Source of the DNA: Bdellovibrionales bacterium GWA2_49_15
Lineage (GTDB): Bacteria > Bdellovibrionota > Bacteriovoracia > Bacteriovoracales > Bacteriovoracaceae
Assembly: GCA_001769855.1 (NCBI GenBank)
Contig: MEPP01000030.1
Span: 108,530 to 172,529 of the forward strand
Reading direction: 5' to 3'
DNA length: 64,000 bases
Shown: positions 47,101-56,581 of the stretch, in pieces
Layout: every line of letters begins with the position of its first letter
Position numbering within the stretch: the stretch's first letter is position 1
Program-made: the position numbers and the translations under genes
The notes under the pieces: model-generated
Told to the model about the DNA's origin: nothing
Seen by the model: only the letters and a program-made list of their open reading frames with translations
Databases searched by the model: none

Positions 47101-49244
47101 CTAAAGGTCGAATTGTTCGTCGCGAATTTGATTCATGGAACAGATTAACCGCAGTTGTATCAGCCAAAGAAGAACGAACAGAATATTCTTATCTAGCGAC
47201 GGGAGAATTATCAAAAGTCAAAGACCCACTCGGCAAGGAAGTCTTCTTTTTCTACAATTCTCTGGGGCAGTTGATCAGAAAAGTTGATCAATTAGGATTT
47301 GAAACCACGCTAACTTACGATGCAAGTGGTAATGTCATCACAGAAGTCGACCCCAATAGAAATTTAAAAACGTATCAATACGACTATGCTGACCGCCTAG
47401 TGAAAAGAATTCTCCCCGACAATGTTTACGATTATTCCTTTAACACAAGGGGTGACCTTGTTTTGGCCAAGAATAATATTTCAGAACTTGATTTTGAATA
47501 TGAGTCAACAGAAAAGGGTGAGCAAGTCTCATTGGCCCGAAGTCGAGGTCTTGGTGTAAAATCAAATTATCCAGATTATGAACTGACCTATTCTTTTGAT
47601 GAAGCTGGGAACAGGATTTCCATGCAAACAGCGGTTGGATTATTTGAATATGAACACGATCTTTTAGATCGAACCACCTCTGTGCGCAATCATAAGGGTG
47701 AATTGTTCAATTTTAATTTTGATCTAGGAAATCGCTTACACGAAATTTTGCGTCCAGGTGGCAAGACAGAGCTTAATTTTGACTCGACAAATTTTTTAAC
47801 CAGCATTGTGCATAAGAAAGGAAGTACTGCTTTAAAAAATCTTGTCTATGAACGAGACCAAATCGGCAACCGTAAAAAAATGACCACCGCTGCCGGGGAT
47901 TTTAATTATGGATTTGATCTCAATAGTCAGATAATCAGCGCAAGTAATCCTGAAGTCGCTGGCGACTTTGCTTCAGAAAATTTTAAATACGATGAAATCG
48001 GAAACCGAATTGAAGACCAACTTGGCGGTTATCTGTTTGATGCGTCCAAACAACGTCTGGCCGAGGATTATCGCTACTTTTACTATTACGACAACAACGG
48101 AAATTTAACCTCCAAGCAGTCCAAAACTTTCGGTCAAGAGTTCGAAAATTATATTTACAACTCAGAAAATCAAATGATCCGTTTTGAGAGCTACGAAAAT
48201 AATACGCTCGTAAAATCCGCGAATTATTTTTACAATGCAATTGGGCAACGCGTAGAAAAAGTCGTGACCGACCACCAAAACGCAGCCAATAATCTCACTC
48301 GACGCTATGTTTATCATGACAATGAAATCTTGCATGAAATGGATCAGTCCAACTCTATTCTCGCAACCTACACCCATTCAGGGCTGCGTACTGACGACAC
48401 CCTTGCCATGGATATAAGCAGTGGAGGAGTAAGCGCAGGACTTGCTTTGAGCAGTGGCAGCTTCTACTTTTTAAAAGACTCCCTTGGATCAATAACAGAA
48501 ATTACCAATGCGGCAGGGGAGATTATTCAAAGGCACATCTACTCGGTTTTTGGAAAATTGCTTTCAGTTCGTGATCAGAACAATCAAGAGACTAACTTGC
48601 CGATTGTTACCCCATATTTTTCTTATACGAATCGAGAACTGGATCTTGAAAGTGGGCTCTACTATTACCGGGCACGTTATTATGACAGTTCAATCGGTCG
48701 TTTTTTACAAACTGATCCTCATCCTGGTTCGAAAATAAACCCGCTTAGTCATATTAATAAATATGTATATGCAATGAATAATCCTTTATCTTTGACCGAC
48801 CCACGTGGCCAAGAGCCAATAACGCTTGGTTGGGCGATATTCGTAATTATCACTACTGCAATAATTGCTTCCGCGATACAAGCCGCAATCGCGGAAGATC
48901 AGGGCGGTGGTTCCTTCCATCGAAACTTTGAAAAGGTATTTCTTGGTAATTTAATTACTGCAAGTCTGAGCACCGTTTTTCTAGGTCCATCCTCAACTAT
49001 TGGCGATGCCTTCTTTTGGGCAGCGTTCACTACTTTGATGGTTGAGGTCACTTTCTACACTCTTTATATGTATATACCTTCAGGTGTTATGTGCGAGGAT
49101 ACTAATGCGAAAAGCCCTCTCTGCAAAGTAGACTTAAGATCAAAAGAGGATCAACAAAAAAGACAAGATAAGATAAATCCGCCAAATGAACCAATAAAAA
49201 GAAATTCTTCAGCAGCATACATTGGTGAACTTACTCCACAGTAA
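41130..49244 (+). CDS. 2704-residue Rhs/YD-repeat surface or toxin protein
   Basis: Domains in order: a signal peptide (MKKTILPLLLALSMPFGEVFP); an unrecognised N-terminal part (about 25-460); Ig-like segments (about 465-720, DRTGPNITL, DTIAPQILN); a carboxypeptidase-regulatory-like unit (TPLPGVRVTISETGQSAVT, about 735-760); a ZU5-like region (about 830-970); NHL-type propeller repeats (SGNNRVRIFDPNT, DTGNHRIIRIDF, about 1410-1620); YD repeats (about 1640-2440); and the Rhs core (YYYRARYYDSSIGRFLQTDP near 2505-2525, NKYVYAMNNPLSLTDPRG). The last 147 residues after DPRG differ in nature: two long hydrophobic stretches, then a polar Lys/Gln tail. This is the layout of polymorphic toxins and wapA/teneurin-like shells. 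A lipoprotein gene follows immediately, as immunity genes do. Base composition looks more AT-rich than the neighbours. Confidence 0.9.
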   Translation: MKKTILPLLLALSMPFGEVFPNSGTHVEGPRKGFHIEPKLPTPKVSGETAVLEGKFCVWHVVGSINKNPKCRKVKDNEFETHAYWPDPFSEVAIDIDKKAGGREFHYRFTTSQISASDVNILTLLIESKGRHHSNVMHLLHFKARLDRRIVHYEQHKDKMIRRGENQEVIAKFSEFIAKLTSVRFKVQSALDSRPEVLGRLEMPIQVDNNIAAPFISSTIFDGYRLSLDARAGSLIEGDRANTTASIYDMSFKDVKMPAFAEEDSEDDDDQIDDSKKFYYQVLLDNNVLFESIPALFPFNSTVSHNFSTQALSPDNFPSLGLKFIKYEEKDDGTIKTTLWGRLDQELFVSNDNVAPEWIEPILPDPTIRYAQNFPPIDATARDSFGKINPDSINLILNANLIDGTQTTTTLNNINKVSEDSGRSFRIFGDLATLPEGEYSLLFSAHDLAMNAAGPVDLSRIIRVDRTGPNITLAHSSGTLTNNPNLDLHVTVLDHSPKMTTMFHQDQQRLQSAESLFNPSFLLIEGLNFIRAESIDAASNVAVPQTVVIELDTIAPQILNLTPANGAIINTLAFTVSGTSNEKLSQVLVNNALATLSADKKSFSVSISATTEGTFSYSIAATDLANNTTNISRSVDIRLNVLYRDLIAIIPDEETGGLLIVGTVGAAKAGVTVNATASIFNKTSVVAKSDGSFEARLAVFSSVTLSATDPQTNRTDTFVLTYVVDTTLAGVVKDVSTTPLPGVRVTISETGQSAVTDAAGAFRISNPATGDKLLIFDGTVVPLSVSGPNKKYAKMAISVSIGQAQSNILSRPIFMAPLYFDGSETHLTSGQSVEVTSPHAPGVTLKIPAGVTTFPNGGTSGDINMVEIPSSSASVEPLEIAVPNTVIALEPSGTRFSQPIEVTVPNVNEFPEGMQVVIMSRDSVKGIWEVGGFARVSVGGQEITTEPGQGLLHFSEIYASALGPTFKPLGNDDNPALQKSLGINQVSVATPSYKMMGQDIAAMLLYQSNWANPFYLATALLDVPKQEFEFGGSVSVRSLLGKGSASLVGKAWIEPEYVDVQFLTGSINTGKIRYSGVPNKSLMTYAYDLSSFPSGIYPYSSKLEMKLREMIMGTRTYHVKKLFKGARSWQEHFKESRIIEEIFPRDATGNIYVQNKRNSEAGAGWKVAGPGKIINPLEPKLMIEGGDGQLSTYSLNDTIETIYQASNLRSANFGSWPVVQMTKIDEIIVRDFSSNSNIIQRSYSAYSAFFESLLYGGYGYVPDGQEGWVWNAECARNRYQKTIARSINDLIFSDGFYYFVDSNGHLQKNNQNGDAVQTFGKFNSAPSAVIFYTSSQTRDCTSSSIFSNTWCPDVTYCNGQFGQNCLSNYFAGTQSFQSGYDDSVSSAADICGSPSSGGSYPQVDYQEGSNPFFNNPVSMIINSQGKIVIADSGNNRVRIFDPNTNSTSLFAGNGQTYDNGDGGMATSASIFHPLALATDMQGNLYIATERGLIRKVDATGRISTFAGKTASQGGVLALTTTASDVLLDQPRGLVIDDDNGFLYVADTGNHRIIRIDFLTMTATQVAGNGTCISGPNIGDGRAALDATLCTPKSVGLDSDKNLIVFDSGHGKIRRIIFDATTGSPLNFLSSIKDNSTMKKELNGTFTRNYRNGDVVTYDSTGKQTLYRNRAGFEVKFEYNANGLLEAQVDPVGGRIRYEYLGGKLTRIIDPVGRATLLSYSGDFLTQISFPDGTDKEFSYQDDGLITNEKDQRNFSTTYGYNQWKELITITRPDGSEISTETLKSKAVGNEFTDGEMGSLVSLGNPEIADLVTNARGFTTSLNQDESGFVSSITDASGQTTTIERDLDGRPLKIIRPDNTFATFTYNPDTGDLLTRHDSATGASISFTYNSFGQVTEQTNASGLVVNSIYNGTTGLLTSSSNSAGQSSAITYYALGLIKDQTNSLNQKIAYEYFPNGNVSAQIAPDNSRVDFERDPAGNVKTIIDAKSITNPKGRIVRREFDSWNRLTAVVSAKEERTEYSYLATGELSKVKDPLGKEVFFFYNSLGQLIRKVDQLGFETTLTYDASGNVITEVDPNRNLKTYQYDYADRLVKRILPDNVYDYSFNTRGDLVLAKNNISELDFEYESTEKGEQVSLARSRGLGVKSNYPDYELTYSFDEAGNRISMQTAVGLFEYEHDLLDRTTSVRNHKGELFNFNFDLGNRLHEILRPGGKTELNFDSTNFLTSIVHKKGSTALKNLVYERDQIGNRKKMTTAAGDFNYGFDLNSQIISASNPEVAGDFASENFKYDEIGNRIEDQLGGYLFDASKQRLAEDYRYFYYYDNNGNLTSKQSKTFGQEFENYIYNSENQMIRFESYENNTLVKSANYFYNAIGQRVEKVVTDHQNAANNLTRRYVYHDNEILHEMDQSNSILATYTHSGLRTDDTLAMDISSGGVSAGLALSSGSFYFLKDSLGSITEITNAAGEIIQRHIYSVFGKLLSVRDQNNQETNLPIVTPYFSYTNRELDLESGLYYYRARYYDSSIGRFLQTDPHPGSKINPLSHINKYVYAMNNPLSLTDPRGQEPITLGWAIFVIITTAIIASAIQAAIAEDQGGGSFHRNFEKVFLGNLITASLSTVFLGPSSTIGDAFFWAAFTTLMVEVTFYTLYMYIPSGVMCEDTNAKSPLCKVDLRSKEDQQKRQDKINPPNEPIKRNSSAAYIGELTPQ

Positions 49245-49258
49245 ACAAGGTGTTAACA

Positions 49259-49849
49259 ATGAAAGTATGCATCCTACTCCCCCTGCTTCTTCTAACTTCT
49301 TGCGCTTTATTTATACGCGGAGAAAAACCTAAGCAGTTTGTTTCGAATTTTCCTGCAGGAAGTATCTGTTTGTCTGTATCCTATAACTTGAACGACTATG
49401 ATTTACGCGTCCTTAAAAGTGCCGAAAATGAACATGTTCCATTTTATAAGGACAAAGTAACAAAAGTTGCCGAACTCTTAAAAATTCAAACTAACAAAAT
49501 TTCCTTCGCAAACGGCTCTCTCTCAAATGACTGTTTAGAAATGTCACTAGAATATAATTATGAGTTTGGGCGAAGCTATCTAAAGAGAAATTTACTTAAA
49601 ACCTTGACTATAGCCTCACTCATGATCATACCTTACTGGGAAACAGATACTTTGCACTTAAAGGTAACTCTGAAGCGTGGTTCAAAAACTAAAGAGTTTA
49701 ATTTTCAACGAAAAATCAAATTCGTAGGTCAAATTCTCCTTTTACCACTTGCGCCATTCTACAGCCGATTTACAGAATATGAACGACTTTATGATTTTGT
49801 ATTACAAGATGCTTTTGAAGACATTCAAAAACAGGGCTGGCCGTTGTAG
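49259..49849 (+). CDS. Lipoprotein, candidate immunity partner of the Rhs tail
   Basis: A 196-residue lipoprotein (MKVCILLPLLLLTSC, Cys15) with a soluble first half and two hydrophobic stretches (LKTLTIASLMIIPYW and FVGQILLLPLAPFYS). It starts 14 bases after the Rhs stop (ATG 49259 with AAGG upstream). Position right behind a toxin-like C-terminus and membrane location would fit protection against a membrane-acting tip. No known immunity family is recognised, so the role is inference. Confidence 0.65.
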   Translation: MKVCILLPLLLLTSCALFIRGEKPKQFVSNFPAGSICLSVSYNLNDYDLRVLKSAENEHVPFYKDKVTKVAELLKIQTNKISFANGSLSNDCLEMSLEYNYEFGRSYLKRNLLKTLTIASLMIIPYWETDTLHLKVTLKRGSKTKEFNFQRKIKFVGQILLLPLAPFYSRFTEYERLYDFVLQDAFEDIQKQGWPL

Positions 49850-49898
49850 TGTCGCGTACAACTTATTGTGGCGTACAACTTTATCATCGTACAATAAG
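49850..49898. repeat. Iterated CGTACAA motifs beginning with TGT, transposon-end-like
   Basis: Directly after the stop of the preceding gene comes TGTCG, then GCGTACAACTT twice (49854-49864 and 49871-49881) and a third CGTACAA (49888-49894), at steps of 17 and 16 bases. CTTATTGT (49862-49869) is also the inverse of ACAATAAG (49891-49898). A TGT end with iterated protein-binding sites is the plan of Tn7- and Tn5053-type ends. No transposase gene and no second end were found in the window. Confidence 0.45.
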
Positions 49899-50270
49899 CC
49901 ATGAGCGTGTTAGCGATAATAAAATGGTTAAAAAATGAAGGATCGTCTGTTTGTCATTTGGAAAACAACAATTTATAAAGCCCTGGGCTGTCAAAAACCA
50001 ACGAAGCCATTTCCATGCACATTAACATAAACTATTTTGTCTGGAGATAGGCATGAGCCAGAGCAAAAGAGTCGGGGGGCAGTTAGTGGAGCTGTCCTTT
50101 CCCTGCACTGCTAAGTGGCACAAAAAAATGGCACTGGACTCAAAATCGTAATTTTCTGATCAGTTTCAAGCTATCGATTCCATTCACCTTTTACGAAAAC
50201 ATTCAAATTTTATTTGGCGACACCGATAATTTATGGAGATACGCGAGAAAGTTTTTGTGAGGAGGCAACA
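49899..50270. other. Intergenic region after the Rhs locus
   Basis: A 372-base stretch without a convincing gene. It holds the 32-codon frame at 50053-50151 and a GAGGAGG ribosome site at its end for the next lipoprotein. No strong terminator or promoter stands out. Confidence 0.4.
50053..50151 (+). CDS. Possible 32-residue peptide
   Basis: An ATG with GGAG six bases upstream opens a 32-codon frame (begins MSQSKRVGGQLVELSF and ends KMALDSKS). The ribosome site is good but there is no recognisable family, promoter or terminator. It may equally be a remnant of a longer gene. Kept as a weak call because it was too short for routine prediction. Confidence 0.25.
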   Translation: MSQSKRVGGQLVELSFPCTAKWHKKMALDSKS

Positions 50271-50420
50271 ATGAAGAAAATATTGTTTGGTATTTTGATC
50301 GTTTTAACCTGTGTGATCTCGGCTTCCTGTGGCAGTGACCCGGCACCTGCTGCCGCTGCGGCCTCTGGTAATGCCCTTCCCCAGCCCAGTGTGAACTGCG
50401 GGGGAAATGATTGTCTTTAA
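50271..50420 (+). CDS. 49-residue lipoprotein
   Basis: ATG 50271 with a strong GAGGAGG site begins MKKILFGILIVLTCVISASC, a lipoprotein signal with Cys20, then a short Ala/Pro-rich mature peptide ending NCGGNDCL. The next exported-protein gene starts 31 bases later. A frame extending upstream to 50214 is not needed. Role unknown. Confidence 0.62.
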   Translation: MKKILFGILIVLTCVISASCGSDPAPAAAAASGNALPQPSVNCGGNDCL

Positions 50421-50451
50421 TTATTTTTAAACATTGTCAGGGGAGTAAGTT

Positions 50452-51456
50452 ATGAAGAGACATATTTTTGCGACATTAATGCTTTTATTCATATGCGGGC
50501 AAAGCCACGCGGCGACCATTGCCAGTGCGAGCATGGAAAATATGGCCCTATTTATGTATCAACTTATAAATGGAACCTCTGATGCTAATTATGCGGGGGG
50601 AAATGGCGGACCGACCGACGATGCGGGAAGGCCTAGTGGCTTTGTCGGAATAATCCGCATGATCACAGGCGCAGACGCCCTGGGTGGAGGGTTGGCCTCC
50701 TGTGGTTACACTGCGTGTAGTAGCATTCCTTCCACAGGATCATGTTCGATGACTGATAGTGAGGGAACTTTTCTCATGAGTTTCAGTGCTCCCACCAAAG
50801 TCATTCCGACCGGTCATACCGGCGCTGATGGTACCACTAAGTATGATAAAAGGGTGGCCGTTTCCATTAACGGTACTAGCTTTATGGCGATCGAATTTAA
50901 CTGTAGCACCACTGTTGGTTGGTTGAGATTTGCCTCACCAGAAGACTCCAGCGGAGGGGCCACGACCAATGCTCGTCACATTGAAATGTATTACGATACA
51001 AATGCGGCAGCATCGACAAAGCTTGAGCTGGCCATGTATTACAATCAAGCCAACGGGGATGACGAATATTTTCAGGCCAAGTTTCAAACTGACAGCACCT
51101 CGACCTTCGATCTTTGGATCACGCGATCGGGCGAGGAAAGTGGTTCAAAAAATGCCTTCAGGTTGGGAATGCGCGGCAACTCGTCGACCAAGCAGGCTTC
51201 GGTTTTTATGCTCTTTCAAGACAACAATAACTGGAACAATGCATCCACGGGTCATGCTGACGCCAATGAGATACTGGTTTCCGCCGGTACTGGCGACGTG
51301 ATGTGCATCGACTACTCAGGTACGCCGAGCGCAGTGGACGGAATCTGTGCCGGGCAAGCTATTGCCGCCCCAGGAGCCTTGCTAATTAATGCCGCTGGCG
51401 ATATGAGTATCAACAGTTCTGTGGTTAATATGAGTGGTGCGATGACCGCACTCTAG
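50452..51456 (+). CDS. Exported Gly/Ser/Thr/Asn-rich protein
   Basis: A 334-residue protein with a signal peptide ending SHA (about residue 20). The mature part is rich in Ala, Gly, Ser, Thr and Asn, low in Lys, with seven Cys, and has a beta-rich pattern typical of secreted surface proteins. The end (INAAGDMSINSSVVNMSGAM) looks like a short repeat of a strand. It follows the 49-residue lipoprotein and may be co-transcribed. No family recognised. Confidence 0.65.
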   Translation: MKRHIFATLMLLFICGQSHAATIASASMENMALFMYQLINGTSDANYAGGNGGPTDDAGRPSGFVGIIRMITGADALGGGLASCGYTACSSIPSTGSCSMTDSEGTFLMSFSAPTKVIPTGHTGADGTTKYDKRVAVSINGTSFMAIEFNCSTTVGWLRFASPEDSSGGATTNARHIEMYYDTNAAASTKLELAMYYNQANGDDEYFQAKFQTDSTSTFDLWITRSGEESGSKNAFRLGMRGNSSTKQASVFMLFQDNNNWNNASTGHADANEILVSAGTGDVMCIDYSGTPSAVDGICAGQAIAAPGALLINAAGDMSINSSVVNMSGAMTAL

Positions 51457-51528
51457 ATTTAGAAGTGACAACTTTTCACCGGCCCAACTAACTGCTATCC
51501 TTAAACGATAAAAGTTAGCTGGGCCTTT

Positions 51529-52098
51529 ATGTTTCGACTCATTCTTTTTTATCTGGCAGTTTACCCCTTGATGGCATGGTCTCAGGGGGATTCGAGCGGA
51601 GAAGCGTTCGCCATAACGCTTGAACCTTTTCTTGGCTATAACAAGCAGTCAACGACGGGCAGAGGCATTGAAAATGGCGATCAAAAAAATATTCTCTTCG
51701 GGTCGCGAATGGGCGGGCAGTATGCCCGTTTTCAGACGGGGATTGACTATCGACTGGCCACGGGCAATTACGTCACCAGACAAGGCGCGAGAAAGTACGA
51801 GTACAGTCAAAGCGGATTCGGGGCCTATTTGGGGTATCTGACGCCCTTTCTTTTAAGACCGTACTTTGTCTTGCAGCTATCCACCAAGGCCTCGCTGATT
51901 CCCAGCAATACGGTGCGGACGATGAGGGGCGACGGAATGATTTTCGGTCTTAGTGTTTTCCTGCCTCTTTGCAGTATCAATTTTGAATACCTTAAGACCG
52001 AATGGGACAGCATCGAAGAGAGTGCCGTGACCAGAAGTTTGACGGAAACTCATTCCGAGGGATTTAACCTCAGCATAAGTTGGCCTTTCGCCTTTTGA
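51529..52098 (+). CDS. Outer-membrane beta-barrel protein
   Basis: A 189-residue protein with a signal peptide (MFRLILFYLAVYPLMAWS) and alternating strands (FAITLEPFLGYNKQ, ARFQTGIDYRLATGNYV, FGAYLGYLTPFLLRPYFVL) ending in Phe (WPFAF). This is the build of a small outer-membrane barrel. Function is unknown. It shares the strand with the two genes before it. Confidence 0.65.
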   Translation: MFRLILFYLAVYPLMAWSQGDSSGEAFAITLEPFLGYNKQSTTGRGIENGDQKNILFGSRMGGQYARFQTGIDYRLATGNYVTRQGARKYEYSQSGFGAYLGYLTPFLLRPYFVLQLSTKASLIPSNTVRTMRGDGMIFGLSVFLPLCSINFEYLKTEWDSIEESAVTRSLTETHSEGFNLSISWPFAF

Positions 52099-52137
52099 CT
52101 ATTTCTTGCATCATTATGCTCGAAAGAAAAATAAAAT

Positions 52138-52605
52138 CTAAGCCGCTTTTTTGAGAGGGAGGACATTTTCCTCATGGGAGGAATGATAAGTTTGAAGCTC
52201 AGAAACAAAATCCACCTGCTGGTTGTAGGCCTGGATTAACGGCTGAAAATTATCATTTTTCCGAGAGTGCATTTTTCGCGGTTTCCCATGGGCGAAATCT
52301 TCCATGTGCAAGCGCAGACGATAGAGGGGACCGGAGATACTTCTCGATAGAAAAAAACTAACCACACTTCCCGAGGCCACGAAAGTTACCACCGCGGCCC
52401 ATAGACCTAAGCCAAGGAATGCGTGGACGCACCACGAACATCCGAAAACGATGGCCGCACCGATCTGGAAGCTGACCCATTGTTTAATTTGAAAAGTCTT
52501 ATCATTGATGACCATTTTGCGACGGTCTCCGCCTTCTGGCGTTGACGAGGGAACCATGCCTATGGGGCGACCGGAATGCAGAAAATTGGATGGGTCTTGA
52601 TGCAT
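52138..52605 (-). CDS. Membrane protein with a HAMP-like segment
   Basis: A 155-residue protein with two membrane helices (about 47-63 and 66-88). They are followed by a HAMP-like sequence (SRSISGPLYRLRLHMEDFAH, then NDNFQPLIQAYNQQVDFVSEL) and no kinase or methyl-accepting domain. The last residues are LPLKKAA. A GAGGT site precedes ATG 52605. A signalling or adaptor role is possible; not known. It diverges from the monomeric isocitrate dehydrogenase gene. Confidence 0.62.
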   Translation of the reverse strand: MHQDPSNFLHSGRPIGMVPSSTPEGGDRRKMVINDKTFQIKQWVSFQIGAAIVFGCSWCVHAFLGLGLWAAVVTFVASGSVVSFFLSRSISGPLYRLRLHMEDFAHGKPRKMHSRKNDNFQPLIQAYNQQVDFVSELQTYHSSHEENVLPLKKAA

Positions 52606-52798
52606 TTTAACCTCGCGGGAAAGCGTGATGCGCCTCTCAACCTGTCGGTAAAATGAAGGGGAAACCTTAAATAATTTCCGAGATGTAAGAGAAGGCTAAC
52701 TTCTCTCAACTTGACGAATTTCCATCTTCTGAGGCAACATTCTTGGTTGATTAACACTAAATGTTGAGATTTTTTGTGCGTTATCCTCAGGATTCTGA

Positions 52799-55066
<2,268 letters not shown>

Positions 55067-55078
55067 AAACGGCTGAGC

Positions 55079-55693
55079 TTAATTAATTCCGCGATTAGGT
55101 TTCTTTTTGGCCGGGACAAGCAGCTTGATCCCGGCCTTTTTTCCGGCAATTCTCAATGGTGGTTTGGTATTCCCTGCACTTGGAAAGGTCACCACTAGTC
55201 CTAGATCACGTGGAAAATCCACTGTGGTGGGAACATTCCCTGGCAGCGAGACGACTAGGCCGTTGCCTGTCGGCAGTTGAATCGGTCTTCTGACCTGGTT
55301 GGGGAAACTGATAACGAGGCCGGTATTGGCCGGAAAGCTGATTGTATCTAGGCCTGTCGTTGGAATGGAGACAACCAGCCCACTTCCACCAGGGGTGGTA
55401 ATGACGAGCCCGGACTCATTTCCAAGCTGCATGGGAGGGCGCGACTGATCCGGGAAGGTAACAGTCAGGCCTTCACCCGTTGGGATCGTTACAACCAGAC
55501 CTGAGTTGCTTGAGGGGATCGTGACCACAAGGCCGCTGTCGGTGGGGATTTGAAGCGGTGGCATGGTGGTTGCCGGAAAAGAGACCACCAGATTAGACGG
55601 AAAGATCGGATAAAAAACGATCGGTTGGGCCATCGCCGTGGCCAGTTGAAAAAATGAGAGTATGATTCCAAAAAAAAGTAGGGTTTGCTTCAT
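55079..55693 (-). CDS. Exported protein of GLVVxIP strand repeats
   Basis: A 204-residue protein with a signal peptide (MKQTLLFFGIILSFFQLATAMA). The mature body is built from about nine short repeats of the type (G/N)LVV(T/S)(I/F)P, such as SGLVVTIPS, EGLTVTFPD, SGLVITTPG and NGLVVSLPG. They are separated by Pro-rich turns (PPLQIPTD, PPMQLGNE, RPIQLPTG). Each unit is about 16 residues, which would suit a beta-helix or beta-roll. The Lys-rich end (KKAGIKLLVPAKKKPNRG) is basic. AAGGAG precedes the ATG. No family recognised. Confidence 0.7.
   Translation of the reverse strand: MKQTLLFFGIILSFFQLATAMAQPIVFYPIFPSNLVVSFPATTMPPLQIPTDSGLVVTIPSSNSGLVVTIPTGEGLTVTFPDQSRPPMQLGNESGLVITTPGGSGLVVSIPTTGLDTISFPANTGLVISFPNQVRRPIQLPTGNGLVVSLPGNVPTTVDFPRDLGLVVTFPSAGNTKPPLRIAGKKAGIKLLVPAKKKPNRGIN
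55109..55142 (+). terminator. Terminator of the monomeric isocitrate dehydrogenase, inside the convergent gene
   Basis: GGCCGGGA (55109-55116) pairs with TCCCGGCC (55129-55136), with an inner CAAG/CTTG stem, followed by six T residues (55137-55142). Only the plus strand has the T tract. It lies 43 bases after the dehydrogenase stop and within the last codons of the minus-strand gene. Confidence 0.85.
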
Positions 55694-55833
55694 ATAAGTT
55701 CTCCTTCAAAGTTGCCCTTCTTTGGCAGAGGGCCTCAGCTTTGTCAACAAGTGGGAGAGGGGTGTGAAGAAGTAACTCATTCAGGCGCGTGTTATGACCA
55801 GCTTTCCCTGATTATTGATGATATAAAGGACGT

Positions 55834-56556
55834 GTGAGATTTCCTTCGATGACATATAAAATAGTTTTTTGTATTTTAACCAGTCTTCAGCTGTTGATAA
55901 TACCAGCAGGCCTTGCCAACACTTTTGAAGTTTCTCTCTCTCAGAAGGTCGATTTTAAAAGCGGCGATGTCATCAAGCTAAAAAAGTCTTTTTTCTCAGT
56001 GCAAATTGGGTCTGATCCAGGTACCGAGTGTGCTGTCCCAGGATTTAACTGCGGCAGTGGTTACCGGCCGCCGCATCCAACTTACAAAATAGATTGTGGT
56101 GCTAAGCAACCTTGTCCCTACATCGTCATGGCATCTGCCCAAGATGGCTCATCCGGAAGCTTGACGATTGAGGATGAGAAGAGCTGTGAGAAGAATAATC
56201 CGGAGAATTGTTTTTATGAATTTGCCAGGCAGTTCGCCAGCGATGAAGGATGTATGGCCCTGAAGTCACCCTCGGGCCGATATTATTGTTTAGCAAGATT
56301 TGATAAATCGGCGAGACCGGAGAACCGAGGGCTTTGTGATCAATTGCCCGATGCCATCTATGCTCTCAAATGGAATTGCTATTATGAATATGCCATTCGC
56401 TACCGCGACCCGAAATTTTGCGATAAATATTCTCCCAAGGAAATCGATGGAAGAGATCGGTGCTTACTCAAAATGGCGGAGATATTTAAAGATAAGGCCT
56501 TTTGCCAAAAAATCTCGGCCAGCAAAACAAACTCGTACAAAGAACAATGTCTGTGA
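55834..56556 (+). CDS. Exported cysteine-rich protein
   Basis: A 240-residue protein with a signal peptide (TYKIVFCILTSLQLLIIPAGLA) and about eighteen Cys in the mature part, many as C-x(2-12)-C (TECAVPGFNCGSG, IDCGAKQPCPY, SCEKNNPENCFYE, YYCLARF, FCDKYS, RCLLK). The C-terminal half looks like a repeat around LCDQL / FCDKY / FCQKI. GTG 55834 sits just after AAGGA; ATG 55849 is the alternative. It is probably a disulfide-rich secreted protein. No family recognised. Confidence 0.65.
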   Translation: MRFPSMTYKIVFCILTSLQLLIIPAGLANTFEVSLSQKVDFKSGDVIKLKKSFFSVQIGSDPGTECAVPGFNCGSGYRPPHPTYKIDCGAKQPCPYIVMASAQDGSSGSLTIEDEKSCEKNNPENCFYEFARQFASDEGCMALKSPSGRYYCLARFDKSARPENRGLCDQLPDAIYALKWNCYYEYAIRYRDPKFCDKYSPKEIDGRDRCLLKMAEIFKDKAFCQKISASKTNSYKEQCL

Positions 56557-56581
56557 AAAGATTCCGCAGCGGAAGTGCGAT

